Part shown: positions 1-8,036 of the stretch, piece after piece
Layout of the letters: every line of letters starts with the position of its first letter
Position numbering within the stretch: the first letter of the stretch is position 1
Source of the DNA: Patulibacter americanus DSM 16676
GTDB lineage: Bacteria > Actinomycetota > Thermoleophilia > Solirubrobacterales > Solirubrobacteraceae
DNA length: 64,000 bases
Assembly: GCF_000420025.1 (NCBI RefSeq)
Contig: NZ_ATUD01000001.1
Span: forward strand, 124,001-188,000
Reading direction: 5' to 3'
The notes under the pieces: model-generated
What the model was told of the DNA's origin: nothing
Database searches by the model: none
The model's input: only the letters and a program-made list of their open reading frames with translations
Position numbers and translations under genes: made by a program

Positions 1-2191
1 CGGCCCCGAGGACCGCGAGCGCGCCGCCCACGGCCGCGGCCACGCGCGGCAGCACCACCCGGGGCCCCTGGTGCTGCAGCTCGTCCACGTCGGTCGTGAA
101 GCGGGTCAACAGGTCGGCGCTCCCGGGCACCCCCGGCGCCCCGACGCGGCGGGCGATGCGCCGGTACCAGCGCACCCGGGTGTCGCCGAGCTCGCCCAGC
201 GCGCGGGCGTGGGAGGACAGGCGCTCGGCGTAACGCGCGTGCGCCCGGACGAGGCCGAGCGCGCGCACGACGACGATCGCGCAGAGCAGCGCCAGCACGG
301 GCGGGCGCTCGGCCGCGCGGGTCACGAGCCAGCCCGAGGTGGCGAGCACCGCGAGCGCGGCGACGGCACCGAGCACGGCGAAGGCGACGGGGCGCCAGGC
401 CGGCGTGGGCGGCGCGCCGGGCGCCGCGGCCGGCGGTCCGGGCGCAGCGGCGCGCGGCGCCGGCGGGACGACGGTGGCGCCCACGCCCCGATCCTCGGCC
501 GCGGTCGCCGCCCGTCGCTCCGCCCCGAGGTCGACGACGACGTCGCAGCGGGCGGCGAGCTGCGCGTCGTGCGTGGCGACCACGACGGTCCGCCCGGGCG
601 CGGCAGCGAGGATGGCGTCCGTCGCCCGCACGGACGCGGCCGCGTCGAGGTGCGCCGTCGGCTCGTCGAGGAGCAGGAGCGGCGCGCGGGAGGCCAGGAC
701 GCCGGCGAGTGCCAGGCGCTGCGTCTGCCCGGCCGAGAGGGGGCGGCCTCCCGGGCCCACCACGGTCGCCAGCCCGTCGGGCATGGTCGCCAGCACCGGC
801 CCGACGCCGACGGCGTCGAGCCACCGGCCCAGGCGCTCCGCCGCGCCCGCGCCGTCCCGCGCGCTCCCGTCCACGAGCGCCTCGTCGAGCCGGCCCGCCG
901 GCAGGCCCGGGCGTTGCGGCAGCCACGCGACGCGTGCCCACCAGGCATCGACCGGGACGTCGCCGAGGTCCGTCGTGCCGCAAGCGACGGCGCCGTCGTC
1001 CGGGTCGCGCAGCCGGCCGAGGAGCGCGAGGACCGTCGACTTGCCGACGCCCGACGGCCCCACGAGGGCGACCGTGCGGCCGGCGGGCAGCACGACGTCC
1101 AGCGGCGCCAGGGCCGCCGGCCGTCCCGCGCCGCCGGCGACGGTCGCGCCGGACAGGCGCAACGCGCTCGTCGCCGGGTCGGGCGCCGGGAGCGCGCGGC
1201 CGTCCGCGGGTCGGCGCGGCTCGGGCTCGTCGAGGAACGCGAGCACCCGCGCGGCGGCGGTCGCCCCGTCCTCGGCCGCGTGGAAGCGCTGGCCCGCGGT
1301 GCGCAGGGGCGCGTAGACCTCGGGCGCGAGCAGCAGGACGAACAGGCCCGTCTCGAGCTCCATGTGGCCCTCCGCCAGCAGCACGCCGACGGTGGCGGCG
1401 GCGATGGCCGTGCCGAGCATGGCGAGGAACTCGAGGACGTAGGCCGAGAGGAACGCGACGCGCAGCGCGCCCATCGACTCCGCCCGGTGGCGCTCCGAGA
1501 CCGCGGCGAGGGTGGCGACCTGGGCGTCCTCCCGGCCGTTGGCGCGCAGCGTGGGCAGGCCGCGCACGACCTCGAGGAAGTGCGCGCCGAGGACCGCCGT
1601 GGCGTGGCGGCGCTCCCGGGCGTGCTCGGCGCTCGCCCGGCCGACGAGCACCATGAAGACGACGACGACCGGGATCGTCACCGCGAGCAGCGCGCCGACG
1701 ACGGGTGCGCGCCAGCCGATGACGGCGACCACGGCGACGGGCACGCCGGCGGCCAGGGCGAGCGCCGGCAGGGCTTTGGCGTGGTAGTCCGCGAGCGCGT
1801 CGACGCCCTCCACCGCGGCGGCGGCGATCTCGCCGCGACGGGCACCGGGCACCGCGCCCGAGCGCCCCGCGAGCGCCTTGTGGGCGATCCGCGCGCGCAG
1901 CTCGTGCGTGGCGTGCTCCGCGGCGCGGCGGCCCAGCAGCTCGGTCCCGCCCGCCAGCGCGGCACGGGCGACCGCGGCGCCGAGGACGAGCAGGAGCGCC
2001 CCGTCCCAGGCCGGCGCGCGGCCGTCCGCGACGTCGCCGACGACCGCGGCGATGCCCCATGCCTGGACGACGACGGCGGCGGCCCCGAGCGCGCCGCAGG
2101 CCACCGCGAGCGCGACGAACCGGCGGGCGGGCGCGGAGAGCCCGAGCAGCCGCCGGTGCAGGGCCTTCGCCGCGGCGCGGTCGTCGCTCAC
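1..2191 (-). CDS. cydDC: Fused CydD-CydC ABC exporter of the cytochrome bd operon (3' end outside window)
   Basis: CydDC exports thiols (glutathione or cysteine in E. coli) and is needed to assemble cytochrome bd. The GTG start at 2191 overlaps the cydB stop by 4 nt (GTGA), so the two are translationally coupled. About 730 residues are visible. They comprise a first six-helix transporter domain (about 15-330), then an ATPase domain with Walker A GPSGVGKST (Lys384), the signature LSAGQ (about 485-489, with Ala for the usual first Gly) and the Walker B and D-loop LLLLDEPTAHLD. After a Pro/Ala linker a second transmembrane domain begins (about 575 on). Its ATSGWLVTRAAERPP stretch is typical of CydC. 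So CydD and CydC are one polypeptide, a layout known from Streptomyces. The second ATPase domain lies beyond position 1. Confidence 0.92.
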   Translation of the reverse strand, partial: MSDDRAAAKALHRRLLGLSAPARRFVALAVACGALGAAAVVVQAWGIAAVVGDVADGRAPAWDGALLLVLGAAVARAALAGGTELLGRRAAEHATHELRARIAHKALAGRSGAVPGARRGEIAAAAVEGVDALADYHAKALPALALAAGVPVAVVAVIGWRAPVVGALLAVTIPVVVVFMVLVGRASAEHARERRHATAVLGAHFLEVVRGLPTLRANGREDAQVATLAAVSERHRAESMGALRVAFLSAYVLEFLAMLGTAIAAATVGVLLAEGHMELETGLFVLLLAPEVYAPLRTAGQRFHAAEDGATAAARVLAFLDEPEPRRPADGRALPAPDPATSALRLSGATVAGGAGRPAALAPLDVVLPAGRTVALVGPSGVGKSTVLALLGRLRDPDDGAVACGTTDLGDVPVDAWWARVAWLPQRPGLPAGRLDEALVDGSARDGAGAAERLGRWLDAVGVGPVLATMPDGLATVVGPGGRPLSAGQTQRLALAGVLASRAPLLLLDEPTAHLDAAASVRATDAILAAAPGRTVVVATHDAQLAARCDVVVDLGAERRAATAAEDRGVGATVVPPAPRAAAPGPPAAAPGAPPTPAWRPVAFAVLGAVAALAVLATSGWLVTRAAERPPVLALLCAIVVVRALGLVRAHARYAERLSSHARALGELGDTRVRWYRRIARRVGAPGVPGSADLLTRFTTDVDELQHQGPRVVLPRVAAAVGGALAVLGA

Positions 2192-3219
2192 CGCAACTCT
2201 CCGAGGGTCCCCCGGGCGGCGCGGGCCACCGCGGCGGCGATCCCCCGCCGCGGCCCGCCCTCTGGGGCCATGAGGAACCGCAGGTACGCGAACGCGAGGG
2301 CGCCGAGCAGCGCGGGCACGAGCACGAGGGCGATCACGAGCATCCACGTCAGCGTCGTGTCGCCCGCGGCGGCGGTCGCCAGGTCGACGCCACCGGGGCC
2401 CGCGATCGGCGTGGGGAACAGCACGGCGAGGACCGTCGCCAGGCCGCCGCCGGTGACGGCGGTGCCGGCCAGCAGCGTCCGGCCGGACCAGCCCGCGCGG
2501 GCGAGCGGCACCAGCGCCACGAGCCCGAGGACGGTCACGGCCGCGAAGACGACCACGAGCGGGCCGGACGCGTCGAGCCCCGGGGCGGCGTCCAGCAGCA
2601 GCGCCCCGGTAGCCGCGAGCACGAGCCCGACCGCCACGAGTGCCCCCGGGAGCAGCGAGAGCCCCTCGCGCGACGCGGGCACGCGCAGCCGCAGGAACGC
2701 CATCCCCATCACCCGGCAGAGGGCCACGAGCGCCAGCCCGACCACGACCGTGACGGGCGTGAGCGCACCGAGCCCGGAGCCGCTCGCGTTCCCCAGGTCG
2801 CCCGTCAGCGCCGCCGCCCAGAAGACGCCCCACCCGAACGCCGTCACGGCGCTGGCGGCGACGATCGCCCCCGTAGCGCGCCGCTGGGTGGTCGGGCTGG
2901 CGTGCTCGATCAGCTCGATGGCGCCGTGGCGCACCATCACCGCGCCGACGAGCACGACGAGCGGCACGTACAGCCCCGACGTCCACGCGGCGTACCAGCC
3001 CGGGAAGGCGCCGAGCGTCGCGGCGACGGCCACAATGAGCCACACGTCGTTGGCCGCCCACGTCGGTCCGATCGCCCGCAGCGCGGTGCGGCGGTCCGTG
3101 CGACGGACGAGCATGCCGACGCCGAGGTCGGTGCCGCCGAGCACGAGGTAGAGGCCCCAGACGAGGCCGAGGAGGACGAACCAGGTGCTCTGGAGCGCGG
3201 AGGGATCCATGGTGCTCAT
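2188..3219 (-). CDS. cydB: Cytochrome bd ubiquinol/menaquinol oxidase subunit II
   Basis: Membrane subunit II of cytochrome bd quinol oxidase, 343 residues, the usual size. The N-terminus carries the family sequence FVLLGLVWGLYLVLGGTDLG followed by the ANDVWLIVAVAATLGAFPGWYA region. Eight to nine hydrophobic segments follow. It starts 3 nt after the cydA stop and its own stop overlaps the cydDC start, so cydA-cydB-cydDC form one operon. CydB stabilises CydA and holds no haem ligands in most members. The ATG at 3219 fits the family N-terminus. Confidence 0.95.
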   Translation of the reverse strand: MSTMDPSALQSTWFVLLGLVWGLYLVLGGTDLGVGMLVRRTDRRTALRAIGPTWAANDVWLIVAVAATLGAFPGWYAAWTSGLYVPLVVLVGAVMVRHGAIELIEHASPTTQRRATGAIVAASAVTAFGWGVFWAAALTGDLGNASGSGLGALTPVTVVVGLALVALCRVMGMAFLRLRVPASREGLSLLPGALVAVGLVLAATGALLLDAAPGLDASGPLVVVFAAVTVLGLVALVPLARAGWSGRTLLAGTAVTGGGLATVLAVLFPTPIAGPGGVDLATAAAGDTTLTWMLVIALVLVPALLGALAFAYLRFLMAPEGGPRRGIAAAVARAARGTLGELR

Positions 3220-3222
3220 CGC

Positions 3223-4629
3223 CTAGTAGGTCAGGGCCAGCGAGCCGGTCGAGGTGCTCGCGTTCCGGTCGGGCTCCGCCGGGCGGTCGGACTCGGGCTC
3301 CGGCAGGCCGGCGGCGAGCTCCCGCCGCAGGCCGCGCCCGGCCACCGCCACGGTCACGAGGTAGATGCCGAGGAAGACGACGAGGCTGAACGCCACCGCC
3401 CCGGCCCCGACGGTCGAGCCGGCGTCCTCCGTCTTGAGCAGCCCCTGGATGATCCACGGCTGCCGGCCGCCCTCGCGCAGGAGCCAGCCCCCCACCTGGG
3501 CCACGAACGGGAGCGCGACGGCCACGGTCGCGACCTTCAGGAACCGCGGCGACGTCGCCAGTCGGCCCCGGCGGATCGTCCACAGGCCGAAGCCCATGAG
3601 CAGCACGAGCACGGAGCCCGCGCCCACCATCAGCCGGAAGCTCCAGTACATGAGGGGGACGATCGGCGTGTAGTCCCCCGGCCCGTACTCCGCCTCGTAC
3701 TGGCGCTGCAGGTCGTCGATGCCCTGGAACGTCGAGCTCAGGGAGAGGTCGTTGATGAGCGAGAGCCCGCCGGGCAGCTCGACGTTGAAGAACGGCTCGC
3801 CCGGGTCCTTGTGCAGCCGTCCGACCGCGAAGAGCGAGAAGGGCGCCGGCGACGCGGTCTCGTAGAGCGCCTCGGCGGCGGCCATCTTCATCGGCTGGCG
3901 CTCCACGGCCCGCACCCCCTGGAAGTGGCCGGCGACGAGCCCGAGCGAGCCGGCCAGCAGGCCGACGGTGCACGCGAGCGTCGCCACCTTCGTGAACGCG
4001 GCGGTCTCGCGCCCGCGGCGCAGGTTCAGCGCCGCGATCGCCAGCACGATCACGCTGCCGGTGAGGAGCGCGGTCAACACGACATGGGACACGGTCAGAG
4101 CCACGTCGACGTTGAGGAACACGGACGCGACGTCGGTCAGCTCCGCCCGCCCGTCGACGATCTCGTAGCCCCGCGGGCCCTGCATCCACGTGTTGGCCGA
4201 GAGGATCGCCCAGGCCGAGATCACGGTCGCCGCCGCGACGATCCAGATGCAGGCCAGGTGGGTCCGGCGGCCGAGGCGGCCCCAACCGAAGATCCACAGG
4301 CCGAGGAACACCGACTCGACGAAGAACGCCGCCAGGCCCTCGAGGGCGAGGGGGGCGCCGAAGATGTCGCCCGCGTAGGTCGAAAAGCCCGACCAGTTCA
4401 TGCCGAACTGGAACGTCTGGAGGATGCCGGTCACGACGCCGACGCCGAAGCAGACGACCATCGCGCGGGCGTAGTACTTCGTGAGCCGCAGCCAGGTCTC
4501 GTCGCCCGTGCGGTGCCAGCGCCACTGCATCACGGCGACGAGGAACGTCAGGCCGATCGACGCGGCCACGACGGAGTAGTGGATCAGCGTGGTCAGCGCG
4601 AACTGCCAACGCGAGAGGTCGACGGTCAT
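3223..4629 (-). CDS. cydA: Cytochrome bd ubiquinol/menaquinol oxidase subunit I
   Basis: Catalytic subunit I of cytochrome bd, which oxidises quinol and reduces O2 to water without pumping protons; 468 residues. Visible family features are His17 in the first helix (LTTLIHYSVVA, counterpart of E. coli His19), Glu97 and Glu105 in helix III, His182 (TVSHVVLTALLTGS, counterpart of His186), the RQPMKMAAAE motif and the C-terminal GRQPW. The Q-loop is short, as in most Gram-positive enzymes. The frame stays open far upstream, but the ATG at 4629 gives the standard N-terminus MTVDLSRWQF. First gene of the cyd operon; its leader is described separately. High oxygen affinity suits microaerobic or stress respiration. 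Confidence 0.95.
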   Translation of the reverse strand: MTVDLSRWQFALTTLIHYSVVAASIGLTFLVAVMQWRWHRTGDETWLRLTKYYARAMVVCFGVGVVTGILQTFQFGMNWSGFSTYAGDIFGAPLALEGLAAFFVESVFLGLWIFGWGRLGRRTHLACIWIVAAATVISAWAILSANTWMQGPRGYEIVDGRAELTDVASVFLNVDVALTVSHVVLTALLTGSVIVLAIAALNLRRGRETAAFTKVATLACTVGLLAGSLGLVAGHFQGVRAVERQPMKMAAAEALYETASPAPFSLFAVGRLHKDPGEPFFNVELPGGLSLINDLSLSSTFQGIDDLQRQYEAEYGPGDYTPIVPLMYWSFRLMVGAGSVLVLLMGFGLWTIRRGRLATSPRFLKVATVAVALPFVAQVGGWLLREGGRQPWIIQGLLKTEDAGSTVGAGAVAFSLVVFLGIYLVTVAVAGRGLRRELAAGLPEPESDRPAEPDRNASTSTGSLALTY

Positions 4630-4671
4630 CGCGTCGTCCTGCCGGGGATGTGGAGCACTCGGGTCACCTGT

Positions 4672-4758
4672 CTGCCGTCCGGCCCCTGGGCAGGGGCGGT
4701 GTGCGGGACGGGCGTCGTGACCCTGGTCGCCGAGCGGGAGCGACCACGTGCAATCGTA
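4672..4758 (-). promoter_or_regulatory. cydA promoter and structured 5' leader
   Basis: On the minus strand a TACGAT -10 element lies at 4758-4753. A start about 7 nt downstream would put the transcript's 5' end on the first base of a perfect 6-bp inverted repeat, GGTCGC / GCGACC (4745-4725, 9-nt loop). A second hairpin, CTGCC / GGCAG (4693-4672, 12-nt loop), follows before the cydA ATG at 4629. The leader would be about 115 nt. The first repeat could instead be a DNA operator. Confidence 0.45.
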
Positions 4759-4765
4759 GCAGTGG

Positions 4766-5932
4766 ATGCCGCTGGCGCCCACCCTTCGCCGGGCCTCGGA
4801 CGGGCCCGACGCGCCCGCCCTGCTCGAGGCCGTCCGGGCCGCCGCGCTGCTCGGCTGGCTCTCCGTCGTGGCCGTCCTCGTCGGGCTGGCGATCGGGCTG
4901 CCCGTGGCGCACGACGAGCTCGTGCTGGGGACGACGGTGCTCGCCGCGGTCGGGCACGCCGGGCTGGGCCTGCTGCCGTGGGCGCGGCTCCTGCCGACCG
5001 CCCGCGGGCGCCTGCTCCTGAACCTGTGGTCCGCGGCGCTCGTGGCGGGGGTCTGCGGGCTCGTGCTGACGGCCGGGGGGAGCTCGCGGCTGGACCTCCT
5101 GTTCTTCCTCGTGGTCCCGTTCCTCGCGATGGTCCACGACGGCCGGCGACTCGCGCTGTGGCTCGCGGCGGCCGCGGCCACCTACGTCGCCTCGACGCTC
5201 CTGACCACCGACCCCCTCCCCCGCTCCGAGCTCGTCCTCCACGCACTGCTGCTCGTGGCCTCCGGGGCGCTCGGGCTGCAGCTCGCGGGGGCGATCCGGC
5301 GGCAGACCGTCGCGCGGGTCGAGGCGATCCGCCGGGCGGAGCTCGAGGGGGCGATGCTCGCCGAGGGCCACCACCGGGTGAAGAACTCCCTGCAGGTGGT
5401 CGCCGACCTGCTGCTGCTCGGCCGGCCCGACGACACCGACGGGACCGCCGGCGCCGCGGCCGGTGCGGCGTTCGACCACGCCGCGGCCCGCATCCGCTCG
5501 ATCGCCGCCGTCCACGACGTGCTCGCGGAGCGCCGCGGCGGCCGGGTGCCCGCCGACGAGCTGCTGCGGGCGGTCGTCGACGCCGCGCACCCCGGCGCGA
5601 CGACGCTCGACGTCGACCCGGTCACCCTCGTCTTCGGGCGCGCGCAGAACCTCGGCGTCGTCGTCAACGAGCTCGTGACGAACGCCCATGAGCACGGCGC
5701 GGGGACGGTGGCCGTGCGGCTGCGCCACGACGCGGACGCGGGCCGCGCGACGCTCGAGGTGCAGGACGCCGGGCCGGGCCCGTCCGACGCGGCGTGGGCC
5801 GATCCGGGGCTCGGGCTGCGGCTCGTGCGCCAGGTCGTGGAGCAGGGGCTGCGCGGCCGGATCGAGCGGGGCGACGCAGGCGTCGTCACGGTGCGCTTCA
5901 GTACGGACGACGATGCGCATCCTGGTCGCTGA
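4766..5932 (+). CDS. Membrane sensor histidine kinase, HisKA_2 type (PdtaS-like)
   Basis: Two-component sensor of 388 residues. About six hydrophobic segments fill residues 25-175 (MASE1-like or unclassified; no PAS or GAF sensor is evident). A short coiled linker follows, then the HisKA_2 dimerisation motif EGHHRVKNSLQVVADLL with the phospho-acceptor at His202 or His203, and a HATPase domain whose N-box reads VVNELVTNAHEHG. HisKA_2 kinases usually pair with ANTAR regulators, as in mycobacterial PdtaS-PdtaR and EutW-EutV, and the next gene is one. The two overlap by 20 nt. The gene is divergent from cydA, which suggests a link with respiration. The signal is unknown. Confidence 0.9.
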   Translation: MPLAPTLRRASDGPDAPALLEAVRAAALLGWLSVVAVLVGLAIGLPVAHDELVLGTTVLAAVGHAGLGLLPWARLLPTARGRLLLNLWSAALVAGVCGLVLTAGGSSRLDLLFFLVVPFLAMVHDGRRLALWLAAAAATYVASTLLTTDPLPRSELVLHALLLVASGALGLQLAGAIRRQTVARVEAIRRAELEGAMLAEGHHRVKNSLQVVADLLLLGRPDDTDGTAGAAAGAAFDHAAARIRSIAAVHDVLAERRGGRVPADELLRAVVDAAHPGATTLDVDPVTLVFGRAQNLGVVVNELVTNAHEHGAGTVAVRLRHDADAGRATLEVQDAGPGPSDAAWADPGLGLRLVRQVVEQGLRGRIERGDAGVVTVRFSTDDDAHPGR

Positions 5933-6494
5933 GGACGATCCGATCATCGCCCTCGGCCTGGGGCAGCGGCTGCGGCGCCTCGGGCACGAGGTCGTGGGCC
6001 CCGCGGGCCGCGGCGCCGACGTGCTGCGCCTGGCCCGCGAGGAGTCCCCCGACGTGCTGCTGATGGACGTGGACCTGGAGGACGCCAACGGCCTGGACCT
6101 CGCGGAGCAGCTGACCGCGCAGGGGCCGCGGCGGCCGATCGTCGTGCTCACCGGCCTCGAGGCCCCCGAGCTCGTCGACCGCTCGATCGCCTCGGGCGTC
6201 GAGGCGTTCCTCACCAAGCCCGTCGACGACCGCCAGCTCGACGCGGCGCTGCGCCTGGCGCTGGCCCGCCACTCCGAGCACGAGGCCCTCGTGGCGGAGG
6301 TCACCGACGCGCGCCAGGCGCTCCTGGACCGCAAGGTCGTCGAGCAGGCCAAGGGCCTCCTGATGCGTGCGATGGAGATCGACGAGCCGACAGCGTTCGC
6401 GCGGATCCGCCGCACGGCCCGGGACCGCAACCTGCGGCTGGCCGACGTCGCGCGGTCGATCGTGGAGCAGAAAGCCCTCCTGGAGAAGGAGTAG
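5913..6494 (+). CDS. Response regulator with ANTAR RNA-binding domain (PdtaR-like)
   Basis: 193-residue regulator. The receiver domain (1-120) has the acidic pair Asp8/Asp9, phospho-acceptor Asp52 (LLMDVDL), Thr80 and Lys102 (LTKP). The C-terminus (about 124-190) is an ANTAR domain: a coiled coil, then RKVVEQAKGLLMRAMEIDEPTAFARIRRTARDRNLRLADVA. ANTAR proteins bind paired hairpins in nascent RNA and block terminators. The ATG at 5913 lies inside the end of the kinase gene and gives the canonical MRILVAEDD start. Targets cannot be proven from sequence, but the structured cydA leader next door is a candidate. Confidence 0.93.
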   Translation: MRILVAEDDPIIALGLGQRLRRLGHEVVGPAGRGADVLRLAREESPDVLLMDVDLEDANGLDLAEQLTAQGPRRPIVVLTGLEAPELVDRSIASGVEAFLTKPVDDRQLDAALRLALARHSEHEALVAEVTDARQALLDRKVVEQAKGLLMRAMEIDEPTAFARIRRTARDRNLRLADVARSIVEQKALLEKE

Positions 6495-6511
6495 GCCCGC
6501 ACCACCGGGGG

Positions 6512-6517
6512 TACGGT
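6512..6517 (+). promoter_or_regulatory. -10 element TACGGT, leaderless type
   Basis: TACGGT ends 6 nt before the ATG at 6524. A start at the usual 6-8 nt distance would begin the mRNA at or next to the ATG. Confidence 0.5.
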
Positions 6518-6523
6518 CGGCCC

Positions 6524-6925
6524 ATGCAGAGCTGGGACATCACCGCCCTCGACGGCTTCCCCGGGCCGCCGCAGATCCTGTCGACCACGGACGAGACCCG
6601 AGCGATCGCCCTGGGCCTCGCCGCCGGCGAGGTGATGGCGGAGCACCAGGTGCACGAACGGGCCTGGGTCGTCGTGGTCTCCGGCGAGGTCCGCTTCACC
6701 GACGCGGAAGGTCGCGAGGTCGCCGGTCGCCCCGGGGTCGTCTTCGAGCTCGAGCCCCGCGAGCGGCACGCGGTGGCCGCGACGAGCGACGCCCGCCTCC
6801 TCCTGCTGCTCGCGCCCTGGCCGGGGAAGGGTCACCCGGGGGCCATGACGCTCGACGAGAAGGCGAACGCCCGCGACCGGGCCGCGGAGAAGGCCGCCCC
6901 GGACACCCCCGCACCCCCGGCGTGA
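6524..6925 (+). CDS. Small cupin-domain protein
   Basis: 133 residues forming a single cupin barrel. Motif 1 is degenerate: in MAEHQVHERAWVVVVSGEVRF only two histidines remain of the usual metal set. Motif 2 is PGVVFELEPRERHAVAATSDARLLLLLAP. The C-terminal 35 residues are charged and Ala/Pro-rich, probably disordered (MTLDEKANARDRAAEKAAPD). Small cupins of this kind serve as binding or sensing proteins as well as enzymes, so no substrate can be named. It is monocistronic, with no ribosome-binding site upstream but a -10 box 6 nt before the ATG. Confidence 0.75.
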   Translation: MQSWDITALDGFPGPPQILSTTDETRAIALGLAAGEVMAEHQVHERAWVVVVSGEVRFTDAEGREVAGRPGVVFELEPRERHAVAATSDARLLLLLAPWPGKGHPGAMTLDEKANARDRAAEKAAPDTPAPPA

Positions 6926-6973
6926 CGCCCCGCGCGCCAAGGCACCGCCGCGCGCCGGGCGTACGCCAGCCCC

Positions 6974-6979
6974 TAGGGT
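6974..6979 (+). promoter_or_regulatory. -10 element TAGGGT, leaderless type
   Basis: TAGGGT ends 7 nt before the ATG at 6987; no Shine-Dalgarno sequence lies between. Confidence 0.5.
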
Positions 6980-6986
6980 TCGCCCC

Positions 6987-7943
6987 ATGACCATCACCGT
7001 CGTCGGTTCCATCGCGTTCGATGGGCTCGAAACCCCTTCCGGCGTCCGCGAGCGGATCGCCGGCGGCGCCGCCTTCCACTTCGCCCAGGCCGCGTCCTTC
7101 TACACGGACGTGCGCGTCGTGGGTCCCGTCGGCGACGACTTCTCCGACGAGGACATGGCCCTCCTGGCCACGCGCGGCACGAACACGGACGACGTCGAGC
7201 GGATCGCCGGGGGCAAGACCTTCTTCTGGAAGGGCAAGTACCACGACGACCTCAACACGCGCGACACGATCACGACGGAGCTCAACGTCTTCGAGACGTT
7301 CGACCCCAAGCTCTCCGACGCGAGCAAGGCGTCCGAGGTCCTGTTCCTCGCGAACATCGTCCCCGGCCTGCAGCGCGCCGTCCGCGCCCAGTGCGAGGCG
7401 GCGAAGTGGGTCGCCCTGGACTCCATGGATCTGTGGATCGACATCATGCGCGCCGACCTCGTCGCCGCGATCGGCGAGGTCGACTGCCTGATCCTCAACG
7501 ACGGCGAGCTCCAGCAGCTCACCGGCGCCCGCACGACCTACGCCGCCGCACAGGCGATCTTCGGGTGGGAGAAGGCCCCCTCCGCGATCATCGCCAAGCT
7601 CGGCTCCTACGGCGCCACGCTCTACACGAACGACGGCGGTGGCTTCACCGTCCCCGTCTTCCCGCTCGAGAACGTCGTCGACCCGACGGGTGCGGGTGAC
7701 ACGTTCGCCGGCGGCGTCGTCGGCTACGTCGCCGCGCGCCTGGCGAAGGACCCGGGGCTGAAGGTCGACCGCGACGTCCTCGCCGCCGCCCTGATCCACG
7801 GCACCGCGACCGCGTCCCACAACGTCGAGGCCTTCGGCGCCGAGAAGCTCGCCGACCTGCCGGGCAGCGAGGTCCAGGCCCGCGTCGACCGTCTCGTCGA
7901 GCTGACCCGCTCCCCCGACGCCACGATCGAGCTGCGCGCCTAG
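6987..7943 (+). CDS. PfkB-family carbohydrate kinase
   Basis: 318-residue ribokinase/PfkB-fold sugar or nucleoside kinase. The N-terminal substrate region reads GSIAFDGLETP...GGAAFHFAQAA. The C-terminal signature DPTGAGDTFAGGVVGYVAA contains the catalytic Asp and the anion hole. A middle segment with N-D-G-E (LILNDGELQQLTG) matches the family's nucleotide-side motif. The family phosphorylates ribose, adenosine, fructose-6-P and similar substrates. The first glycine-rich motif is short and the substrate loop has no diagnostic residues, so specificity is open. It stands alone and is followed by a strong hairpin terminator. Confidence 0.88.
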   Translation: MTITVVGSIAFDGLETPSGVRERIAGGAAFHFAQAASFYTDVRVVGPVGDDFSDEDMALLATRGTNTDDVERIAGGKTFFWKGKYHDDLNTRDTITTELNVFETFDPKLSDASKASEVLFLANIVPGLQRAVRAQCEAAKWVALDSMDLWIDIMRADLVAAIGEVDCLILNDGELQQLTGARTTYAAAQAIFGWEKAPSAIIAKLGSYGATLYTNDGGGFTVPVFPLENVVDPTGAGDTFAGGVVGYVAARLAKDPGLKVDRDVLAAALIHGTATASHNVEAFGAEKLADLPGSEVQARVDRLVELTRSPDATIELRA

Positions 7944-7974
7944 CGCGCGGCGGCGCCATCGCGCGCCGCCCAGC

Positions 7975-8011
7975 ACGACGAAGGGCCCGCGTCTCGCGGG
8001 CCCTTCGTCGT
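7975..8011. terminator. Bidirectional hairpin terminator
   Basis: Perfect 17-bp inverted repeat with a 3-nt TCT loop: left arm 7975-7991, right arm 7995-8011. It sits between the convergent sugar kinase and mce operon. There is no long T tract on either side, as usual in GC-rich Actinobacteria. Confidence 0.88.
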
Positions 8012-8036
8012 TCCGGGGCCGGCCGCCCCGTGGCGC

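Noticed and set aside
4672..4745. Canonical ANTAR dual-hairpin target in the cydA leader
   Set aside because: Two hairpins exist, but the six-base loops with conserved A and G are not present, so it is reported only as a hypothesis.
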